DNA of 64,000 bases from Paenibacillus oryzisoli (lineage in GTDB: Bacteria > Bacillota > Bacilli > Paenibacillales > NBRC-103111): contig NZ_LYPB01000069.1 in NCBI RefSeq assembly GCF_001653565.1, positions 310,001-374,000 of the forward strand. The letters are read 5' to 3'. Shown piece by piece: positions 54,323-64,000 of this stretch; within the stretch, counting starts at the first letter, position 1, and the number at the start of each line of letters is the position of its first letter. Both the position numbers and the translations under genes were made by a program. Under the pieces are notes generated by a model. It made no database searches, was not told the DNA's origin, and worked only from the letters and a program-made list of their open reading frames with translations.

Positions 54323-54379
54323 GATCACCTCCTACGCTTTAATGCTTGCCAATGTTACAACATATAGACACCACCTCCT
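54323..54379 (-). other. Two perfect Shine-Dalgarno sequences without a long reading frame
   Basis: In the 152-base gap after the SLH-cohesin gene, minus strand, AGGAGGTG (54372-54379) precedes ATG TTG TAA after ten bases, and AGGAGGTGATC (54323-54333), an exact complement of the 16S tail, precedes only a short frame lacking ATG/GTG/TTG. They may be tiny regulatory frames or remnants. Confidence 0.5.
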
Positions 54380-54398
54380 CAATTAATTTGGTATTGAA

Positions 54399-56105
54399 TT
54401 AACCACTGTACATGCCAGTAAAAGATAACAGTCGTTTCAGAACAGCAGCAGCTTCCCCTCTTGTTGTTTGCGCCTCCGGACGGAAAGTGTTCTGTTCGTC
54501 ACCCTCTATTAAACCCGCTCCCGCAGCTTCGGCAATAGCCTGCTGCGCCCAATGTGCAGCCTCGTTGAAATCGACAAATGGCCGTACACTCCCACTGACT
54601 TCGCTAGTTGCCATTGGTTTACCGGTGAATTGGGCCGCACGTTTCAACATTACCGCCAATTCTTGTCTGGTAAGTGTTGCTTCAGGCCGAAAGGTCTGAT
54701 CCGGATAGCCGCTGACTAGGCCAGCATCCGCTGCCGATTGGACTAATGCCTCATACCACTGCCCATTTATGTCAGCGAAGGAAGTTTCGCTGGCATTTCG
54801 ATCCAAGGAAAGAGCACGTACTAGCATCGATGCGAACTCAGCCCGAGTAACCGGTTTGTCTGGTCCAAAAATCTGATCCGATAAGCCATTAACGATAAGC
54901 TTATTCGCCATCGACTCTACCAAGGACTTGCTCCAATGGCCTTCAAGATCGGCGAAATGTTTATCTAGGCGAATCAAGGAATAAATACTGTTTCCTTTCC
55001 TGAAAAGCTCCGCTACCGTTTTACCGTTAATGCTATGAAACACTGTTGGAACCGGGAGCAGCTCACCTGTAGCTTCATCCATATAAACACCTATCGTATG
55101 GCTAGAATCAACTTCAAAATCGAGCTGAAAGGAACGAGGCACATACCGCGTGAATTTCGTTATCGTTACTTTTTCTCCAGTTGGTGTTTCGGCAATCATT
55201 TCAAAATCGATCGGGTTCATCAACAAGTTCGTTCCAATCTTAATTGCTGCGCGCTCAGCTTTCTCCGTCTGCTCCCTATTTGCCTCTGTTATGATAATTG
55301 TAATCACAGCATTATCCGCTTGATCACCTAATTGGTCACGCCAAGCACCTAAGGTCATTTCGCTAAACGGTACAGAGTAAGTAATATTCCCTACTTTTAG
55401 CACTACAGCTCCAGACGAATTCTGCACTGCCCACTTTTGAAGCAGCCCCATCGATACTCGTACTGGACCGTCTGCATCAACAAGGACCTGTCCCGATGCC
55501 ACTTGACCGTTTCCGTCCTCTTCTGTGATATCGCGATGAGCGTTCATATTACCATTACCATTGCCATTGCCATTGCCATTACCGTTACCGCTGTTCTCCC
55601 TGTTGTCCGAAGTTATTTGAATGCTGAGCTTTTTGGGCACCGCATGAACCGTGGCATGCAATCCTGTTTCAAGATTTATCATACTCTTGACCTTAACTAG
55701 CTTGAAGTCAACGATTCCAGGAGTTACTGCTTGAAAGGTAAGTGTGGTTAATGTTCTGGTACCGCTTTCCCCAGCAGCTTCACCTGACTTCGTCGATCCA
55801 TACCTAAGCGTATTACCGTTTTGAACAAAAACAGGTGTTCCCCCGGACAGATTGTCCTCTGCACGCAATAATGTAACGCCTGCGGGAATATCAATCGTCA
55901 AGTCATACGCATATAATGCATTGAGATTTGATCCTACAATGGTAATAGCGAAAGCATTGTTCTCTTTAATAGTTGGCGTTGTAGTCCGAATGTCAAACGA
56001 TGTTGGCATCTCATCTGCAAATACCACTGACGAACCCTTGATCATCCCAAATAAACACGTGATGAATAGTAGGATCGCACCAATTCGAAATGTGTGCTTT
56101 ATCAT
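54399..56105 (-). CDS. S-layer-anchored cohesin-domain protein
   Basis: Secreted protein of 568 residues. Signal peptide to about residue 31; cohesin-like domain about 35-165 (MPTSFDIRTTTPTIKENNAFAI start, LYAYDLTIDIPAGVTLLRAE, TLTFQAVTPGIVDFKLVKVK); a linker with alternating Gly-Asn (172-186); a ~170-residue domain also seen in other Paenibacillus surface proteins by its look (LLQKWAVQNSSGAVVLKVGN, MNPIDFEMIAETPTGEKVTITKF); then three SLH domains with TRAEFASML, TRQELAVML and TRGEAAAVL. It can thus hold a dockerin-bearing protein at the cell surface. The adjacent, probably co-transcribed gene encodes an enzyme ending in a dockerin. ATG at 56105 follows AGGGGGAG. Confidence 0.88.
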   Translation of the reverse strand: MIKHTFRIGAILLFITCLFGMIKGSSVVFADEMPTSFDIRTTTPTIKENNAFAITIVGSNLNALYAYDLTIDIPAGVTLLRAEDNLSGGTPVFVQNGNTLRYGSTKSGEAAGESGTRTLTTLTFQAVTPGIVDFKLVKVKSMINLETGLHATVHAVPKKLSIQITSDNRENSGNGNGNGNGNGNGNMNAHRDITEEDGNGQVASGQVLVDADGPVRVSMGLLQKWAVQNSSGAVVLKVGNITYSVPFSEMTLGAWRDQLGDQADNAVITIIITEANREQTEKAERAAIKIGTNLLMNPIDFEMIAETPTGEKVTITKFTRYVPRSFQLDFEVDSSHTIGVYMDEATGELLPVPTVFHSINGKTVAELFRKGNSIYSLIRLDKHFADLEGHWSKSLVESMANKLIVNGLSDQIFGPDKPVTRAEFASMLVRALSLDRNASETSFADINGQWYEALVQSAADAGLVSGYPDQTFRPEATLTRQELAVMLKRAAQFTGKPMATSEVSGSVRPFVDFNEAAHWAQQAIAEAAGAGLIEGDEQNTFRPEAQTTRGEAAAVLKRLLSFTGMYSG

Positions 56106-56167
56106 TTGGCTCCCCCTTGCTAAAGCTAATCACTTACCTTCTTAGAATTTGAGAAATGGACTTAACA

Positions 56168-56189
56168 CCCCCTTGCATAAACAAGGGGG
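56168..56189 (-). other. Intercistronic hairpin
   Basis: CCCCCTTG / CAAGGGGG with a 6-base loop, between the giant lyase and SLH-cohesin genes. No U-run on the minus strand; likely an mRNA-stability or differential-expression element. Confidence 0.65.
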
Positions 56190-56215
56190 CGCATCGCCAT
56201 TAGTTTGTTTCGTCG

Positions 56216-62531
<6,316 letters not shown>

Positions 62532-62626
62532 ATTCACTTTCCTCCTATAGCTTAAATTGCCTCTGGGCATGCGACGAAGCATATCTGACAAGCCTTTAAC
62601 AGGATATGTAACCGCTTTACTTTTGG

Positions 62627-62651
62627 GGCAAAGAAAACGGAGCCGCCGTTT
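62627..62651 (-). terminator. Hairpin with U-rich tail after the binding-protein gene (attenuator)
   Basis: AAACGG / CCGTTT with a 5-base loop, followed on the minus strand by TCTTTG. It lies 34 bases past the binding protein stop and before the peptidase gene, so partial termination would lower downstream expression. Confidence 0.6.
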
Positions 62652-62685
62652 CATTGAAATAAAACATTGCAGCCCCGCCAGGTCT

Positions 62686-64000
62686 TTACTTCTTACTTGC
62701 GATGTAGGCATCCAATTGTGCTTGGAACTCTGCCTGAACCTTCTCAATTCCTGCTTGCTTCTGTTTTTCGAGTACCTGTGGAATACCTACATCTGCTTTG
62801 ATCAAGCCGTGTACGATCGGCAGCAAATAGGTTTGTTGGACATTATCAAGTGCGGCCAGCTCATTTTTGATCTTGGAATCATCCAGTACAAAAGTCTCAA
62901 GCGGGCTGTGGACAATATTCGTTGCTTTCCATCTGTTGTAAGTAGCCGTTACCATATCGCCGACTACTCCCTCCATCTGCCTGGAAAGCTGAGTTCTCCA
63001 GCCCCAGGGACTAGCACCTTCAGGCGGATAACCGGCAGTTGCTGCCAGTGTTTTGAACTTATTATCCCCTACAGGTTCCCAGTGCTTCCCTTTGATCCCA
63101 TAGAACGTTAGTTCATATATCTCTTTGTCGTAACGGAGAAGATCTAGCGCCATTAACGCCCGCTCCGCATTCTTGGAGGTTGCGTGAATCCCCATTCCAT
63201 TACTGATCAGTGGGGTTTGGTACTGTTTGGCCGTCGAATTAACGTCAATTAACTCTGGCTTCCACTCCGGATTCGTTTTTAGAATAGCGTCGATCGAGTT
63301 AGCCATCGTTGATATATTACCAAAGTCAGCTGCCGTCTTGCCTTCTTTAAATGCCTTTCTCCAATCCGTCTTGGATACAATCGCATCCTTCGTCCAGACG
63401 CCTTGCTGCGCCATGTCATAGAACATGTTATATTTTTCGATCGTTTTCGGGTTTTCTAGATAATTCGTAAGTTTTGGATTTGGATTTTTCAAGTCATAGA
63501 CCAAAGTAACACTTCCATGGACGAGTCGCATTTCCATATCAGAGAAGAATACAGGAATTCCGGTAGAACTTAATTTAGCAGGAGGACCACTGAAGCCAAG
63601 CATGCCCTTCTCGTTCTTGGCAACCGTAGTTAAGTAATTGGCCAAATCGGCTTGCGTCTTCACTTCCGGCAGCTTATATTTTTCTCTCAAATCCCCACGG
63701 ATCACACCTATTGCAAAACTACTTTCGAAGGTATCATTCGGCACCATATAGATCTTGCCATTAATCTTGGCTTGATCCCACCCAACCTTATCCTGTTTAG
63801 CCCATGTGTTTGGCGCATAGGTTTTGAGCATATTTTCAGTTAATTGAAGGAAGCCGTCTTTACGGGCTGTTGCATTATAGAACGCCCAATCACCGGTAAA
63901 GATCATATCAAAGTCCTCGTTAGCAGCAAACAATAGCGGATATTTCTGATTGTATTCATTGAAGTCTAGATACCTGACCTCTAATTCGGCATTGATTTTT
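62686..64000 (-). CDS. Sugar-binding lipoprotein, LipO-like with DUF3502-type end (partial)
   Basis: C-terminal 438 codons of a binding protein; the frame stays open to the right edge, so the signal peptide and N-lobe start are missing. The visible part has the family 1/LipO pattern (DFDMIFTGDWAFYNATARKDGF, WDQAKINGKIYMVPN, NAERALMALDLLRYDKEIYELTFYGIKGKHWEPVG) and the DUF3502-type end (VLDDSKIKNELAALDNVQQTYLLPI...LEKQKQAGIEKVQAEFQAQLDAYIASKK). Its permeases are expected further right. It is followed by an attenuator-like hairpin and the lyase genes, so the operon imports the product of the surface lyase. Confidence 0.9.
   Translation of the reverse strand, partial: KINAELEVRYLDFNEYNQKYPLLFAANEDFDMIFTGDWAFYNATARKDGFLQLTENMLKTYAPNTWAKQDKVGWDQAKINGKIYMVPNDTFESSFAIGVIRGDLREKYKLPEVKTQADLANYLTTVAKNEKGMLGFSGPPAKLSSTGIPVFFSDMEMRLVHGSVTLVYDLKNPNPKLTNYLENPKTIEKYNMFYDMAQQGVWTKDAIVSKTDWRKAFKEGKTAADFGNISTMANSIDAILKTNPEWKPELIDVNSTAKQYQTPLISNGMGIHATSKNAERALMALDLLRYDKEIYELTFYGIKGKHWEPVGDNKFKTLAATAGYPPEGASPWGWRTQLSRQMEGVVGDMVTATYNRWKATNIVHSPLETFVLDDSKIKNELAALDNVQQTYLLPIVHGLIKADVGIPQVLEKQKQAGIEKVQAEFQAQLDAYIASKK

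Noticed and set aside
55530..55610. Hexanucleotide (Gly-Asn) repeat as a phase-variation tract
   Set aside because: The unit is a multiple of three, so length change would not shift the frame; it is a protein linker.
62532..62747. Upstream extension of the M14 gene
   Set aside because: It would overlap the binding-protein gene end and bury the AGGAGG ribosome site; the TTG at 62531 fits better.

Overview
The window looks like a chromosomal segment of a Paenibacillus-type bacterium (Bacillota, Paenibacillaceae). The evidence is three YesM/YesN-type two-component systems (membrane kinase plus AraC-type response regulator), LplABC/LipO-like sugar ABC transporters, S-layer-homology (SLH) surface proteins, strong AGGAGG ribosome sites, CcpA-type cre boxes and a Bce-type antibiotic-peptide module. 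No rRNA, tRNA, CRISPR array or complete insertion sequence was seen. Most of the segment is dedicated to sensing, importing and degrading complex glycans.

Layout. (1) 1-8943, minus: YesM kinase, YesN regulator, then a sugar-binding lipoprotein, two permeases, a GH125 alpha-mannosidase and the start of an unknown protein cut by the window edge. (2) 9185-15396: BceA/BceB-type transporter, BceS/BceR-type two-component system and a divergent alpha/beta hydrolase; two nearly identical TTACA-N4-TGTAA palindromes precede bceA and the hydrolase. (3) 15498-20698, plus: promoter, c-di-GMP-I riboswitch and intrinsic terminator ahead of a chemoreceptor gene, followed by an orphan adenylation-carrier-reductase (A-T-R) synthetase. 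(4) 20762-22060: a decayed secreted carbohydrate-active gene that still has a cre box. (5) 22448-37073, minus: GH78 rhamnosidase, YesM kinase, cre-controlled binding protein and permeases, YesN regulator, GH127-like hydrolase, Asp/Glu-racemase-like protein, RuBisCO-like protein and a DUF1537 acid-sugar kinase. This reads as one locus from extracellular glycan to acid-sugar catabolism. (6) 37662-44567, minus: a MalT-like regulator and a 1.4k-residue SLH surface protein with nine near-identical 82-residue repeats. (7) 45048-47880, plus: sugar isomerase/epimerase, Gfo/Idh/MocA dehydrogenase and an AraC regulator. (8) 48044-51380, plus: YesN/YesM pair. (9) 51496-64000, minus: binding lipoprotein (cut by the edge), M14 peptidase-like protein, a giant heparinase II/III-type lyase ending in cohesin-FIVAR-dockerin, an SLH-anchored cohesin protein and a beta-helix lyase-like protein with two discoidin domains.

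The most notable candidates are the cohesin/dockerin/SLH set in region 9 (a possible miniature cellulosome-like surface assembly for a uronic-acid polysaccharide lyase), the RuBisCO-like/kinase/racemase branch in region 5, and the c-di-GMP riboswitch that may place chemoreceptor and small-molecule synthesis under one signal in region 3. Functions below the family level are inferences from sequence read by eye; no database search was run.
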